Assembly (NCBI RefSeq): GCF_000023445.1
Contig: NC_012881.1
Coordinates: 253,501 to 317,500, forward strand
Length of the DNA: 64,000 nt
Reading direction: 5' to 3'
DNA from: Maridesulfovibrio salexigens DSM 2638
GTDB taxonomy: Bacteria; Desulfobacterota; Desulfovibrionia; Desulfovibrionales; Desulfovibrionaceae
Part shown: piece by piece, positions 34,763-43,838 of the stretch
How the letters are laid out: every line of letters starts with the position of its first letter
Numbering within the stretch: the stretch's first letter is position 1
Translations under genes and position numbers: made by a program
The notes under the pieces: generated by a model
Told to the model about the DNA's origin: nothing
Seen by the model: only the letters and a program-made list of their open reading frames with translations
The model's database searches: none

Positions 34763-36139
34763 TTAAATATCTTCCGGGCTGGAAGATGCAGCACAGGCTT
34801 CAACAAAGTTTGCTGCTACTTGCGGATTGCTGGCAAAGTGAAGGTGGATATAGCTGCCAAGTGTTTTGTCATTGGCAATGTACCCTTCACTGGCGGCAAT
34901 ATTTTTCTTGCAGGTTACCTGATAGGCTTTGGGAGGGTTATCAGGCATTTCCTCCAAAGCGGAGTAGTGAAATTCGTGTCCCCTGACTTTTGTGCCTGCC
35001 GGACCGAGGATTGTGTCTTGAGATAGTTCTACTTCCCGGTATCCAAGGGATTGGAAGCGTGATTGCATTGCGCTGCGGAAGGGGAATATGCCGCACATGG
35101 GGAAAACCCGGTCATCGTGGCAAATGGATTCCATGAGGTACATGAATCCACCGCATTCAGCATAAACAGGGTGTCCGGCTGCGGAAAATTCAGCGATGTT
35201 CCGACGTAATTTAGTGTTCTGGGCCAGATCAAAAGCTGCAAGCTCCGGATAGCCGCCACCGAAATATATTCCTGAAATGCCTTCGGGCAGTGCTTTGTCC
35301 TCTATGGGAGAAAAGGGAACCAGTTCTGCTCCGGCCTCACGCAGCAAACGCAGGTTTTCTTCATAGTAGAATGAAAAAGCACTATCCTGTGCAATGCCGA
35401 TTCTTGTGCGCGGGATCATGGGTACTTCATCAAAGCGGGGTTGCACGGGAATGTCGGGCAGTGCTTCTATGATCTGTTCAAGATCAAGATTCTCCTCAAC
35501 CCAGTCGGCAAGCGCGTTGTATTTGAATTCCAGATCTTCGAGGTGTTCCGGGGTTACAAGTCCCAGATGGCGTGAAGGGGTGGATATCTCTGCCCGGCGG
35601 GGCAGGCAGCCGATAAGAGGAACGTCTGTTAGGGAAATGGCTTCGCTCAGGATCTGGGCATGATTGCTGCTGCCGACACGGTTGCAGATCACTCCGGCCA
35701 CAGGAGTTTCCGGGTCGAAATTACAAAAACCCTGCACCAGTGCAGCAGCGGAACGGGCCATGGAACCGGCATCTACAACGAGAATTACCGGCAGGTTCAG
35801 CTCTTTGGAAAGATGTGCGGTGGAGCCTGTTTCATCCAGCGCGGAATAGCCATCGTATAGACCCATGACGCCTTCAACAATGCAGGCATCGGCATCCTGT
35901 GAGTAGCGGGAGAATATGTCACGCAGGGTTTTGCCGGAAAGCATCCATCCGTCAAGGTTGTGGCAGGTCCTGCCTGCGGCACGGGTATGGTGTCCGGGAT
36001 CAATAAAGTCCGGTCCGGTTTTGAAGGGTTGGACTTTGATGCCACGACGCGAGAGAGCAGCCATAAGACCCAGTGTTACCGAGGTCTTACCGCAACCGCT
36101 GTGTGTTCCTGCTACAATGAAGCCTTTGATGGAGTTCAT
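34763..36139 (-). CDS. cbiA: Cobyrinate a,c-diamide synthase
   Basis: A 458-aa ATP- and glutamine-dependent amidotransferase that amidates the a and c side chains. The N-terminal ATP-binding domain has the P-loop GTHSGCGKTSVTLGLM, and the D-loop FIDPGHHTRAAGR. The C-terminal class I glutaminase domain has GIYFGGGYPELAAFD and the nucleophile elbow YAECGGFMYL (Cys near residue 336) with the His of RGHEFHYSAL. CbiA or CobB naming depends on the pathway; here the anaerobic one. It is the first cobalamin gene of the cluster. Confidence 0.94.
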   Translation of the reverse strand: MNSIKGFIVAGTHSGCGKTSVTLGLMAALSRRGIKVQPFKTGPDFIDPGHHTRAAGRTCHNLDGWMLSGKTLRDIFSRYSQDADACIVEGVMGLYDGYSALDETGSTAHLSKELNLPVILVVDAGSMARSAAALVQGFCNFDPETPVAGVICNRVGSSNHAQILSEAISLTDVPLIGCLPRRAEISTPSRHLGLVTPEHLEDLEFKYNALADWVEENLDLEQIIEALPDIPVQPRFDEVPMIPRTRIGIAQDSAFSFYYEENLRLLREAGAELVPFSPIEDKALPEGISGIYFGGGYPELAAFDLAQNTKLRRNIAEFSAAGHPVYAECGGFMYLMESICHDDRVFPMCGIFPFRSAMQSRFQSLGYREVELSQDTILGPAGTKVRGHEFHYSALEEMPDNPPKAYQVTCKKNIAASEGYIANDKTLGSYIHLHFASNPQVAANFVEACAASSSPEDI

Positions 36140-36166
36140 TGGAACTGTATAATGTTTTTTTTCTGA

Positions 36167-36910
36167 TCAGCCCAGCTTATTTTTATCCAGGTAAGCGACA
36201 AACTTTTTGGCTTCAGCAAAATCAGGATTAAGCTCCAGACACTTGGTCAGTTCTTCGCGTACCTTGTCGTACTGCTCATCTTCGAAGTAGGCCCGTGCAA
36301 GGTTGTAACGCAGGTGTTCGTCTTCCGGGCTGAGAGCGATAGCTTTTGAATAGTATTCAATAGCCTGCGGGATCATTTTTGATTTACGCAGGTTGATGCC
36401 GAAGTCATTGAACATATGCTTGTGCTCAGGGGCAAAGGGCGCATCCATGGAAACAAGTCTGGCAAAAACGTCGTTGGCCCGTTCGGTTTCCCCTCTCTGC
36501 ATAAGACAGAGTCCGACACCGAAGTTACCGCGTACGTTCATTTCATCGACTTTGATGGCGTTGGTATATTCCATTTCAGCACTGAAGGAGTTGCCCTGCT
36601 GACGATATCTATCCGCACGGGCGAGGGTTTTTTGTAATTCCTTCATATTGGGCAGAACCTGCTTGTGGTACATCTCAGGTTCAGGAGTATAATCTTTCAG
36701 GAGCGCATCGCGGTCAATTCCTTCCGGGTCTCCGGTGGGGACAAAATTACTGTTCAAAGGGCGGACCTGAAACAGGTCTTCAGCCATCTGCTCAACAAAA
36801 TAGTAGCCGATCTGCGCTACGCGGCGAGTGGTGGTTCCGGTTCCGACCTTTGCGATTCTCTGGCGTGAGAAAACTCCGCTTAGATCTTGAATTTTATTAT
36901 TCTCAGACAT
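36167..36910 (-). CDS. Tetratricopeptide repeat protein
   Basis: A 247-aa soluble protein. After a polar N-terminus (1-80) there are about four TPR units (residues 85-240), the clearest being PQAIEYYSKAIALSPEDEHLRYNLARAY and KVREELTKCLELNPDFAEA. It is likely a protein-protein adaptor. No signal peptide or membrane helix. It precedes cbiA by 27 nt in the same direction but has no known cobalamin link. Confidence 0.85.
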   Translation of the reverse strand: MSENNKIQDLSGVFSRQRIAKVGTGTTTRRVAQIGYYFVEQMAEDLFQVRPLNSNFVPTGDPEGIDRDALLKDYTPEPEMYHKQVLPNMKELQKTLARADRYRQQGNSFSAEMEYTNAIKVDEMNVRGNFGVGLCLMQRGETERANDVFARLVSMDAPFAPEHKHMFNDFGINLRKSKMIPQAIEYYSKAIALSPEDEHLRYNLARAYFEDEQYDKVREELTKCLELNPDFAEAKKFVAYLDKNKLG

Positions 36911-36993
36911 TTACAAGCTCCGCAAATCTTAATTCTTTTCTTTACTGTAACGTTCTTTACTAAAATTGAGAAGAGGCTTGGTTTATTTCCGTA

Positions 36994-37734
36994 TTATTTT
37001 TTGCCTGCCTGTCCTGCTATCCATTTGATCTGACGGCATATTCCCATGAGCAGGTTAAATTCGTTACGTTTGATGTCTATTTTGGACATGAAGCGTCTTA
37101 CCGGCATCATCCAGTAGTCCGGGTTGTCCGCTTTCAGGAAATCGATCGCAAGCAGGGTTTCCTGCAGGTTGGAGGCAAGGATTTCCTGTTCTTCGAAAGA
37201 GGTGGGACGCTCCTCAGGAGGACCTGCCGGGGTGAAAGGCTTATCCAGAGCATTCTTAAAGCATTCGTATAATATAATGAGTACAGCCTGAGAAAGGTTC
37301 AGGGAGCTGTTTTCATGACTGGTAGGGATGTTGATCAGTCTTGAGCAGAGCTGGGTTTCATCATTGGTCAGCCCTCTGTCTTCCGGTCCAAAAACTACGG
37401 CGACTTTTTCCCCGGCCCTGAGTTGTTCCACGATTAACGGAGCTGCGGTTGATGGAGTCATTACTCCCTTGCGCCATCCTCCGGTGCGGGCAGTTGTTCC
37501 ATAAACTCTGGTCTGGTCCTTCAGGGCTTCGGAAAGTTCATCAGCAATAAGTGCTTTCTCAACAATATCACGACCTTTGACTGTTGCTAATGGCCGTGCT
37601 TTTTCCATGTCCCATGATGCAGGGCGCACCAGGGTCAGGTTTTCGCAACCCATATTGGTCATTGCTCTGGCAGATGAACCGACGTTTTCAGGAAATTTAG
37701 TACCGAAAAGTACAATGCTTAAGTTGTCCAGCAT
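36994..37734 (-). CDS. TrmJ-type tRNA/rRNA 2'-O-methyltransferase (SPOUT)
   Basis: A 246-aa SPOUT enzyme of the TrmJ/TrmH subfamily that uses SAM to methylate a ribose 2'-OH. Motif 1 PENVGSSARAMTNMG, motif 2 VVFGPEDRGLTND and motif 3 INIPTSHENSSLNLSQAV form the knotted SAM site. TrmJ of E. coli modifies position 32 of tRNAs and also has a C-terminal extension as here; the exact target is not deducible. Confidence 0.88.
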   Translation of the reverse strand: MLDNLSIVLFGTKFPENVGSSARAMTNMGCENLTLVRPASWDMEKARPLATVKGRDIVEKALIADELSEALKDQTRVYGTTARTGGWRKGVMTPSTAAPLIVEQLRAGEKVAVVFGPEDRGLTNDETQLCSRLINIPTSHENSSLNLSQAVLIILYECFKNALDKPFTPAGPPEERPTSFEEQEILASNLQETLLAIDFLKADNPDYWMMPVRRFMSKIDIKRNEFNLLMGICRQIKWIAGQAGKK

Positions 37735-37895
37735 GTTAGCTCCGGGAAAAGTTATTTAGCCTGCAAGAGCGGGTAATCCCTTCCGTAAGGCAGGCAAACA
37801 GCTTTCATAGAGCCATCTTCTTATGATGTCCAGTTTCGGTTTTGATGCAAAATCAGTTTTTGCAAACTGTTCGCGGTGAGTGTAAAATCGCATGT

Positions 37896-38066
37896 ATGAG
37901 AAATACTGAATTATCAGAAAAAATACGGGCTATTGCCGATTCAGCAGGACTTTCCCCTGAGGAAGTACAGGAGTTTCTCAGTGGAGGGGAGGCTATTCCG
38001 GATGATTTGAGGGAAGTTTTTGAAAGGATAGGTGATGCTATTTCTGAAGAGTGTGCGGAAGATTAA
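37896..38066 (+). CDS. Small acidic protein
   Basis: A 56-aa protein from ATG 37896: acidic, helical (residues 1-18 and 21-52) with an LSPEEVQEFLSGG segment that looks like a short helix-turn-helix. No convincing ribosome binding site directly upstream (GCGGTGAG is about 17 nt away). It starts a stand-alone unit between divergent and convergent neighbours. Uncertain. Confidence 0.4.
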   Translation: MRNTELSEKIRAIADSAGLSPEEVQEFLSGGEAIPDDLREVFERIGDAISEECAED

Positions 38067-38071
38067 GTTTT

Positions 38072-38118
38072 AAAAAGATAGTCCCGGCCTCGTCAACGGG
38101 GAGAAGTACGAAGCCGGG
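38072..38118 (-). terminator. Hairpin terminator for the minus-strand gene at 38177
   Basis: CCCGGC plus TCGT (38083 onward) pairs with ACGA plus GCCGGG (to 38118), one mismatch inside; on the minus strand the stem is followed by a run of five T residues (complement of 38072-38076). Confidence 0.55.
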
Positions 38119-38176
38119 AGGGTGAAGTAAGCTTAGAGCAAGGGTGTCACAACCTTGGGAGAGTAAGCATGGTTGT

Positions 38177-38573
38177 CTATGCCTTGGAGGAGGGGATAAT
38201 CGCTCCGTCGGCTCCTACTTCACCAAGCAATTCGAAATCTGGGAAAAGGCTGGGGTCAAAGGTGTAAGAATAGTAATCTTTGAATTTTATAAGGTATGTT
38301 TTCCAACCGTATTGCCGTCTCATACGAGCTGCTTCTTTTATAACGTCTGCCATTTCATACTCCGCTTTTAATTCGCTTTCAGGAAATTTGTTGAATACCC
38401 GAGCTCTGCATGGCCTTTGTCGGGTCGGATTAATCTCTGTCTTTGTCTGGTACCGGAAAAGGAGGATTCTCTGTCTCTTTCACCCTTTTTTCGTTGGCAC
38501 CGCAAAAACTTTTAAATGCTTTTTTAAGAAACTTTTTTTTGTCCAATGAAGAAATGCTGGCTGTTTGGGTCAT
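38177..38573 (-). pseudogene. Two overlapping minus-strand frames, possibly one frameshifted gene
   Basis: Upper part: ATG 38573 with CAGGAG upstream codes for a 47-aa Lys-rich peptide (MTQTASISSL..., ending PVPDKDRD) that stops at TAA 38430-38432. Lower part: a different frame, open from about 38485 to TAG 38177-38179, codes for INPTRQRPCRARVFNKF, then a Met at 38353 and a tail with DYYSYTFDPSLFPDFELLGEV ending in IIPSSKA. The two frames read as one protein of about 130 aa if a +1 shift occurs near 38430-38445. It may be a sequencing error, a decayed gene, or two overlapping genes. Both frames are under 60 residues from their ATG and easy to miss. Function unknown. Confidence 0.4.
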
Positions 38574-38750
38574 GGTATGTCTCCTGTTTGCAGTGTGTGT
38601 CTGAAACAGTCTTAGTGAACTTGAAAATCAATATCAAGAAAAAAATGAGCTTTGAATCAAAAAAACTGGCGGAGCATCTTTGTTGTCAGTTTTGGGGTTT
38701 GAAATAAAATAAATAGTAGCAGTTATTGTAGGTGGTTGAGCGTGATAAAC

Positions 38751-38782
38751 AAAAAGGCCTCTTCTATTGAAGAGGCCTTTTT
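38751..38782 (-). terminator. Rho-independent terminator of the chemoreceptor gene
   Basis: AAAAAGGCCTCTTC/GAAGAGGCCTTTTT perfect stem, 35 nt past the receptor stop; symmetrical, so it can also serve the other strand. Confidence 0.92.
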
Positions 38783-38816
38783 AAACTGTATTTGTTTTAG
38801 CTTAATGAACTAAATC

Positions 38817-40970
38817 TTAAACATCCTTCAGGTCATCAATGAGTTTTTGCAGGTCTCCAGAGAGTCTTGCAAGGTCAGATACTGCGGTCATTGATTGGTG
38901 CATAGCCTCTGCTGTTTCCATGGCAATGCGGTTAACTTCGTCAGTTCCGCGGTTGATCTGTTCACTTGCTGCAGACTGTTCTTCACTGGCTGTCGCAATG
39001 GCGCGGACCTGATCCGCTGTTGAATCTACGTTCTCAACAATGGTTTCAAGGCTTTCGCCAGCCTTTCCTGCGTACTCAGTGCTCTTGGCAACCATGTTGG
39101 CAGCATTGTTCATTTCATCAATGTTCCGGCGGGTTTCAGACTGAATAGCGTGGACAGCCTGTTCAACTTCTTGAGTTGCCTGCATGGTTTTTTCTGCCAG
39201 CTTGCGGACTTCATCAGCAACAACGGCGAATCCTCGTCCGGCTTCACCTGCGCGTGCAGCTTCAATTGCAGCGTTCAGCGCCAGCAGGTTGGTCTGGTCG
39301 GCAATATCTGTGATCACAGTAATTACCTGCGAGATTCCCTCGGCCTGTGTGCCGAGTTCATTAAGGCCGTTGACCATCTTTGAGGATGCTTTGCTGACTG
39401 AGTCAATGGAAGAAACTACATCGGCAACAATCCTGCCGCCGTCTTCAGCGTTCTTCTTGGCATCGAGGGCGCTTTCAGCTGCCTGTGATGCATTCTGGGC
39501 CACTTCAAGTACCGAAGCATTCATTTGTTCCATTGCTGTGGCTGATTCAGAGGTACGTTCACGCTGAGTTTCAGAACCGCGTGCAGATTCTTCAATCTGG
39601 GAGGAAAGCTCCTCAGAAGCGGAGGTAATCTGTTCTACAATACCTTCCAGTTCCCTTGCGGCCTGCAGCATACCTTCCGCTTTGGCCCGTTCTGCGGCTT
39701 CTTTCGCCAGCCTTGCTTCTTCAAGGGCTTCGTTGGCTGCTTCCGTCTGTTGCTCAGCTTCTTTTGATTTTTCTTCCGCAGTAGAAATGAATTTAACCAG
39801 ATTCTCTACCATAGAGCGCAGAGCATCATGCAGGGTCAGGAGCTCGCCGCCGAAAAGACTGCGGTCCATCTTGGTCTCAAAGTTGCCTTCTGCAATACTC
39901 TGTGCATCTTGAACCATAACTCCGATAGGCTTGGATATTGAGCGGGCAATGAGCAGAACCACACCGATTACCAAGATGATAGCCAGAATGGAAATGGTAA
40001 CGATCAGTTTGAAAAAGTTGTTGGCTTCAGCGTAAATTTTGTCTGTGGGGATAGCCAGTCCAATGGACCACGGGGTTGTTGTTCCGCTGATTACGACGGG
40101 TTCGAAAACGTAGTAGTATTCTTTACCATCCCTAGGGGAGACCAATGTATTGTGATATGTCTTTCCGTTTTTAATATCATTCAAGATCTCATTGCGGTTT
40201 GCTTCCGGGAAAGCTTCAGCAATACTCTTGGTGACAATTTCTTTGTCCGGGTGGGCTACACAGTAGCCTTCGTTGGAGGTGATGAATGCGTATCCGGTTT
40301 CCATAGGATGGATGTCTTTGACCATCTTTTCAAATGATCCGAGAACGAAGTCGATACCGACCACACCTATAAACTTGCCACTTTTAAGAATGGGCACACT
40401 TACAGTAGCCATAACTTCGGGCACAACAGATGTGGTGTAGGGTTCGGTCAGAACTGCTTTGCCCGTATCGCGCGGTACCATATACCATGCTCGGGTGTTG
40501 TTGGGATCGTTCTTGTGCATTTCTGCAAGCTTCCAGGTGCTACCCTCATACCAACCGTATTGTCCGTATTCACCCTTTGGACCATACTTGTCATTGCCGA
40601 TAAAGTCTGCGTCACGACCGTCAAGTTCATTTGCTTCAATAACAATCTGGGTTCCGAAGAACATGGTGTCCGCTTCAGTAAGGGTCTTGATGAAGTCGTT
40701 TACCATCTCGCGATCTACATTTGCCTTGAACTTTGTAATACTTTGCATGGCCGCAGCACCGGCCCATGAAGCATCAAGGGCTTTTTCAATTATGCCTTTG
40801 ATTTCATTGCCGTATCTGCCGGCCATTTCTTCGGCTAAATTATGGGCTTGCTGGATGGAGGATTCTCTGGCTTTGCTGACAATAAGGCTGGTGAATGCCA
40901 CAAAGATGATGATCATCAATGCGCTGATACTGAGCGCAATTTTGGTACCTATCCGCATGTTCTTAAACAT
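38817..40970 (-). CDS. Methyl-accepting chemotaxis protein with double Cache sensor
   Basis: A 717-aa chemoreceptor. Start ATG 40970, with GGAGG 7 nt upstream; the frame runs back to 41045 but that part has no initiation signals. TM1 (about 10-32), periplasmic dCache domain (about 35-310; contains [19 protein letters not shown] and [11 protein letters not shown]), TM2 (about 315-340), HAMP (340-392), long coiled coil, and the signalling domain with the hairpin tip [32 protein letters not shown]. The dCache pattern predicts an amino-acid or organic-acid ligand, unspecified. No C-terminal CheR-tether pentapeptide is visible. Confidence 0.94.
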   Translation of the reverse strand: MFKNMRIGTKIALSISALMIIIFVAFTSLIVSKARESSIQQAHNLAEEMAGRYGNEIKGIIEKALDASWAGAAAMQSITKFKANVDREMVNDFIKTLTEADTMFFGTQIVIEANELDGRDADFIGNDKYGPKGEYGQYGWYEGSTWKLAEMHKNDPNNTRAWYMVPRDTGKAVLTEPYTTSVVPEVMATVSVPILKSGKFIGVVGIDFVLGSFEKMVKDIHPMETGYAFITSNEGYCVAHPDKEIVTKSIAEAFPEANRNEILNDIKNGKTYHNTLVSPRDGKEYYYVFEPVVISGTTTPWSIGLAIPTDKIYAEANNFFKLIVTISILAIILVIGVVLLIARSISKPIGVMVQDAQSIAEGNFETKMDRSLFGGELLTLHDALRSMVENLVKFISTAEEKSKEAEQQTEAANEALEEARLAKEAAERAKAEGMLQAARELEGIVEQITSASEELSSQIEESARGSETQRERTSESATAMEQMNASVLEVAQNASQAAESALDAKKNAEDGGRIVADVVSSIDSVSKASSKMVNGLNELGTQAEGISQVITVITDIADQTNLLALNAAIEAARAGEAGRGFAVVADEVRKLAEKTMQATQEVEQAVHAIQSETRRNIDEMNNAANMVAKSTEYAGKAGESLETIVENVDSTADQVRAIATASEEQSAASEQINRGTDEVNRIAMETAEAMHQSMTAVSDLARLSGDLQKLIDDLKDV

Positions 40971-41149
40971 ATAAACCTCCATCCTTTTAAAACAATGAAC
41001 AGTTGAGCATTTAGCAGTTTTCACGTTGTAAGCGTGCATGTCCATACACAGTGTCCAACCCCAATTGTTTCAACAATACAATATTTTAAAAAAGGAAGCT
41101 ATGTTTAATACAAAGAATGGCTCGAAAAGATCTATTCTTAATAATATAT

Positions 41150-41176
41150 AATTGGGGCCATATTAGGCCCCAATTT
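41150..41176 (-). terminator. Rho-independent terminator of the exonuclease III gene
   Basis: AATTGGGGCC/GGCCCCAATT stem around a six-base loop, T-rich on the minus strand, 11 nt after the stop. Confidence 0.85.
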
Positions 41177-41186
41177 TACTTTATAT

Positions 41187-41954
41187 TTAAGGAAAGCTTA
41201 ATTCTATACCGATGGGGCAGTGATCGGACCCCATGATATCTGATTCGATCCAAGCATTTTTAACGTTGTGTTTCAGTTCTTCAGAGACAAAGAAATAATC
41301 AATGCGCCACCCGGCGTTGTTTTTGCGGGCGTTGAAGCGGTAGCTCCACCATGAATATTTACCGGGGCTGTCATCAAACATGCGGAAGGTGTCTACGTAT
41401 CCGTGCTCGATGAACTTATCCAGCCATGCTCGTTCAATAGGCAGAAAACCTGATCTTTCCGAGTTTGCCTTGGGGTTTTTCAGGTCGATTTCCTTGTGTG
41501 CGGTATTAAAATCTCCACCGACTACAATGGGCTTTTTCTTGCGCAGTTCTTCAGCATATTCGAGGAAGCTGTCATAAAACCCCATTTTGTACTCAAGGCG
41601 TTCATCGCTCATCTGCCCGTTAGGATAATAGATGTTGAAAAGATAAAACTGTTCGTATTCCATCAGTACGACCCGGCCTTCACCTTGGTATTTTTCATCG
41701 GTAAGGCCGAAGGAGTGCGAAAGCACCGGCTGGCGAGTAAAGCAGGCTGTGCCGGAATATCCTTTCTTTACCTTGGACCAGTTCCAGAGTGATTCATACC
41801 CCTCAATGTTGCGGTTCTTGTCCGGGATTTGATCCGGGTGGGCTTTGGTTTCCTGAATCATAACCACATCTGCGTTGCTCTGTTCAAACCATTCGTTGAA
41901 ATTCTTTTTGATAACAGCTCGATATCCATTAACATTCCATGAATAAATTTTCAT
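41187..41954 (-). CDS. xth: Exodeoxyribonuclease III / AP endonuclease
   Basis: Base-excision-repair nuclease of 255 aa (ExoIII/AP endonuclease fold), metal dependent. WNVNGYRA, MIQETKAHPDQ (catalytic Glu), GGDFNTAHKEIDL (Asp/Asn), and the end YFFVSEEL with SDHCPIGI (catalytic His) are present. Length is normal. A weak ribosome binding site precedes ATG 41954; the two-domain methyltransferase gene lies 10 nt upstream, so they are probably co-transcribed. Confidence 0.95.
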   Translation of the reverse strand: MKIYSWNVNGYRAVIKKNFNEWFEQSNADVVMIQETKAHPDQIPDKNRNIEGYESLWNWSKVKKGYSGTACFTRQPVLSHSFGLTDEKYQGEGRVVLMEYEQFYLFNIYYPNGQMSDERLEYKMGFYDSFLEYAEELRKKKPIVVGGDFNTAHKEIDLKNPKANSERSGFLPIERAWLDKFIEHGYVDTFRMFDDSPGKYSWWSYRFNARKNNAGWRIDYFFVSEELKHNVKNAWIESDIMGSDHCPIGIELSFP

Positions 41955-41964
41955 ATGTCTATCC

Positions 41965-43434
41965 TTATTTTAAGCATTCAAAGCAAGCCTGACCGAAAGT
42001 GATGTCGCTGATGCGGACTTCCTTCCAGCCTGCTTTTTCAACCATTAGTTTTAATTTATTGATATTGAAGTCATTGAAGAATCCGGCCTGCCTGCGCTTG
42101 CTGACTTCCCGGCCCGGTACAAGCGGGTGGTAAATTAAAATGAGCTTGTCAGCATGTTTGAAGGACCAATCCAAAAACAGTTGCGGTTCGTGGATGAACT
42201 CAAGCAGATAAAGGGCGCAGATGACATCAAAGTCCTGTTCAGGAAATTGCTGTTGGTTGAGGTCGGCAATAATTGTGTTGCGGTTGCGGGCTACAATATC
42301 CAGCGGGGTGTAGGTACTGCTTTCCGGAATATAATCCCGCAGGAGCATCATCCCGGCCCCGGCATCAAGTACGGAACTGTTTTCGGGAACCAGTTGGCCT
42401 GCCATACCTGCGCGCAAGTCGGCTTCTGTGCCGAGCATATCCCAGCGTGACCAGCGGCCGCAGTCGGTCTTCTTGTCCTTAATAAGCTGTTCGGTGAAGC
42501 CGATCATAAAATTTTCAGAAACCGGGGGGCGCATGCTCGGGGACATGATCGTATGTGCTGTCCAAGGCTGATCATATACAGGCAGTGGAGTCAGTGATCT
42601 GTCGATGCTTATTACATTACAGAGCTCATGGCTTGGGGAGTATGGGACCAGCGGTCCGCCCATGTCTTCGTGGGGGAAGCGGTATGATTCATACCCCATG
42701 TCGCGCAGCAGGCCCATTATGGATGCAAATTCTTTGATGCCTTTTTCCGAGTTGTGGAAGTGCCCCTTTTCCCAGATTATGGCTGCAACCCGACCTGTCT
42801 TCAAAATATCCAGTCCGCCCATGAGGGTTGCCAGCTCATGTCCTTCGGTGTCTATTTTCAGGAAAATACGTTCTTTGGAATCCATGAATCCGGCTTGGCG
42901 GACAATATTATCAATAGTTTCCAGCCGGACACTAATCGGCTTTCCTTGATTGCGATTTCCGGGCTGGGGAACAAGGCTGTGTCCCATGGAAGAATTCTGG
43001 ATCAGTTCACTTTGTCCGCTTTGGGAAGAAGCCGCGCATTGGGCAATTTTCACATTTTGCACGCATTCATTAAATTCGCACCACATAGACAGCCGTTTAA
43101 GGTTTTCCGGATGCGGTTCAATTGCCAGAACGTTTATTTTTCCCGGGTATTTTTTGGCAGCAGTCAGGGTGTAGAGGCCGAAATGGGCTCCGACATCAAT
43201 GAACAGGTCTCCCGGCTCAAGGTGGGCATGCAGAAAGGCCCTAGATGCATACTCAAATCCTCCGCAGCGGGTTTCCCTGAAATTGAGGGAAGCAGTGCCG
43301 GGGTCCTGCATTTCAGCATTTGCCAGCAGCATATCAAATTCAGGCTCACCTTGGTCGTTTTTAATGACACTGGGAATGATCCGCCATGCACCGTTGTTTT
43401 TCTTCAGTTGTTCGAGGATTTCCTGTCTGCTCAC
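41965..43434 (-). CDS. Two-domain methyltransferase (FkbM domain plus second SAM-methyltransferase-like domain)
   Basis: A 489-aa protein from GTG 43434, chosen because the frame upstream passes through a terminator hairpin at 43494-43525 and has no start with a ribosome binding site. Residues about 80-260 form an FkbM-type methyltransferase: FIDVGAHFGLYTL, AIEPHPENLKRL and the KIDTEGHELATLMGG signature. Residues about 365-489 form a second Rossmann methyltransferase-like domain with SSVLDAGAGMMLLRDYIP and FDVICALYLLEF. FkbM enzymes O-methylate sugars or polyketides; double-domain proteins of this kind occur with glycan or flagellin glycosylation genes, but no such genes are in view. Substrate unknown. 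Confidence 0.82.
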   Translation of the reverse strand: MSRQEILEQLKKNNGAWRIIPSVIKNDQGEPEFDMLLANAEMQDPGTASLNFRETRCGGFEYASRAFLHAHLEPGDLFIDVGAHFGLYTLTAAKKYPGKINVLAIEPHPENLKRLSMWCEFNECVQNVKIAQCAASSQSGQSELIQNSSMGHSLVPQPGNRNQGKPISVRLETIDNIVRQAGFMDSKERIFLKIDTEGHELATLMGGLDILKTGRVAAIIWEKGHFHNSEKGIKEFASIMGLLRDMGYESYRFPHEDMGGPLVPYSPSHELCNVISIDRSLTPLPVYDQPWTAHTIMSPSMRPPVSENFMIGFTEQLIKDKKTDCGRWSRWDMLGTEADLRAGMAGQLVPENSSVLDAGAGMMLLRDYIPESSTYTPLDIVARNRNTIIADLNQQQFPEQDFDVICALYLLEFIHEPQLFLDWSFKHADKLILIYHPLVPGREVSKRRQAGFFNDFNINKLKLMVEKAGWKEVRISDITFGQACFECLK

Positions 43435-43493
43435 GATTAGTCCGATGATAGTTAGCGTTTTTACTATATGAATATTTACCTGAAAGCAGGACA

Positions 43494-43525
43494 TAAAAAA
43501 AGCCCGCATAAAGCGGGCTTTAAAA
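43494..43525 (-). terminator. Rho-independent terminator after the 27-aa membrane protein
   Basis: AAGCCCGC/GCGGGCTT stem; on the minus strand it is followed by seven T residues. It ends the transcript from 43642. Confidence 0.9.
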
Positions 43526-43558
43526 ATTGGTAACGGGCTCACCCGTTAGTCGCAGTGA

Positions 43559-43642
43559 CTAGTCCTCCTGGCTGCCAGCCTTGATGAAGGCAATAGCGGC
43601 AATAGTCATTGCGAGACCGAAGAAAAACCAGAAAAAGCTCAT
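43559..43642 (-). CDS. 27-aa small membrane protein
   Basis: Starts ATG 43642, preceded by a strong GGAGGAGTAAGGAT on the minus strand, and ends TAG 43559-43561. The product MSFFWFFFGLAMTIAAIAFI and then KAGSQED is one transmembrane helix with a short polar C-terminus, resembling known bacterial small membrane proteins or small subunits that stabilise larger complexes. The dedicated terminator (43494-43525) and the ribosome binding site indicate a real, autonomous gene. Function unknown. Confidence 0.65.
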   Translation of the reverse strand: MSFFWFFFGLAMTIAAIAFIKAGSQED

Positions 43643-43838
43643 ATCCTTACTCCTCCGTTACGTGCTTATTAAACTGGATATCCCTTCGATAACAAAAAAA
43701 ATAACTCTTGAATAGTAAATAAGACCGATTGAACTCGGTTTTTCAGTGGGATAAGGGAGAATCTCGTTGAGGTGTTTAGACGGAAATGTTCAGTAGAGAC
43801 AAAAAATAAATCCAAGTTTATTTTTTATAATTTATCCC

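Noticed and set aside
38280-38549. Plus-strand frame covering 38280-38549
   Set aside because: It is antisense to the two minus-strand frames that have a ribosome binding site; no start signal and unusual composition.
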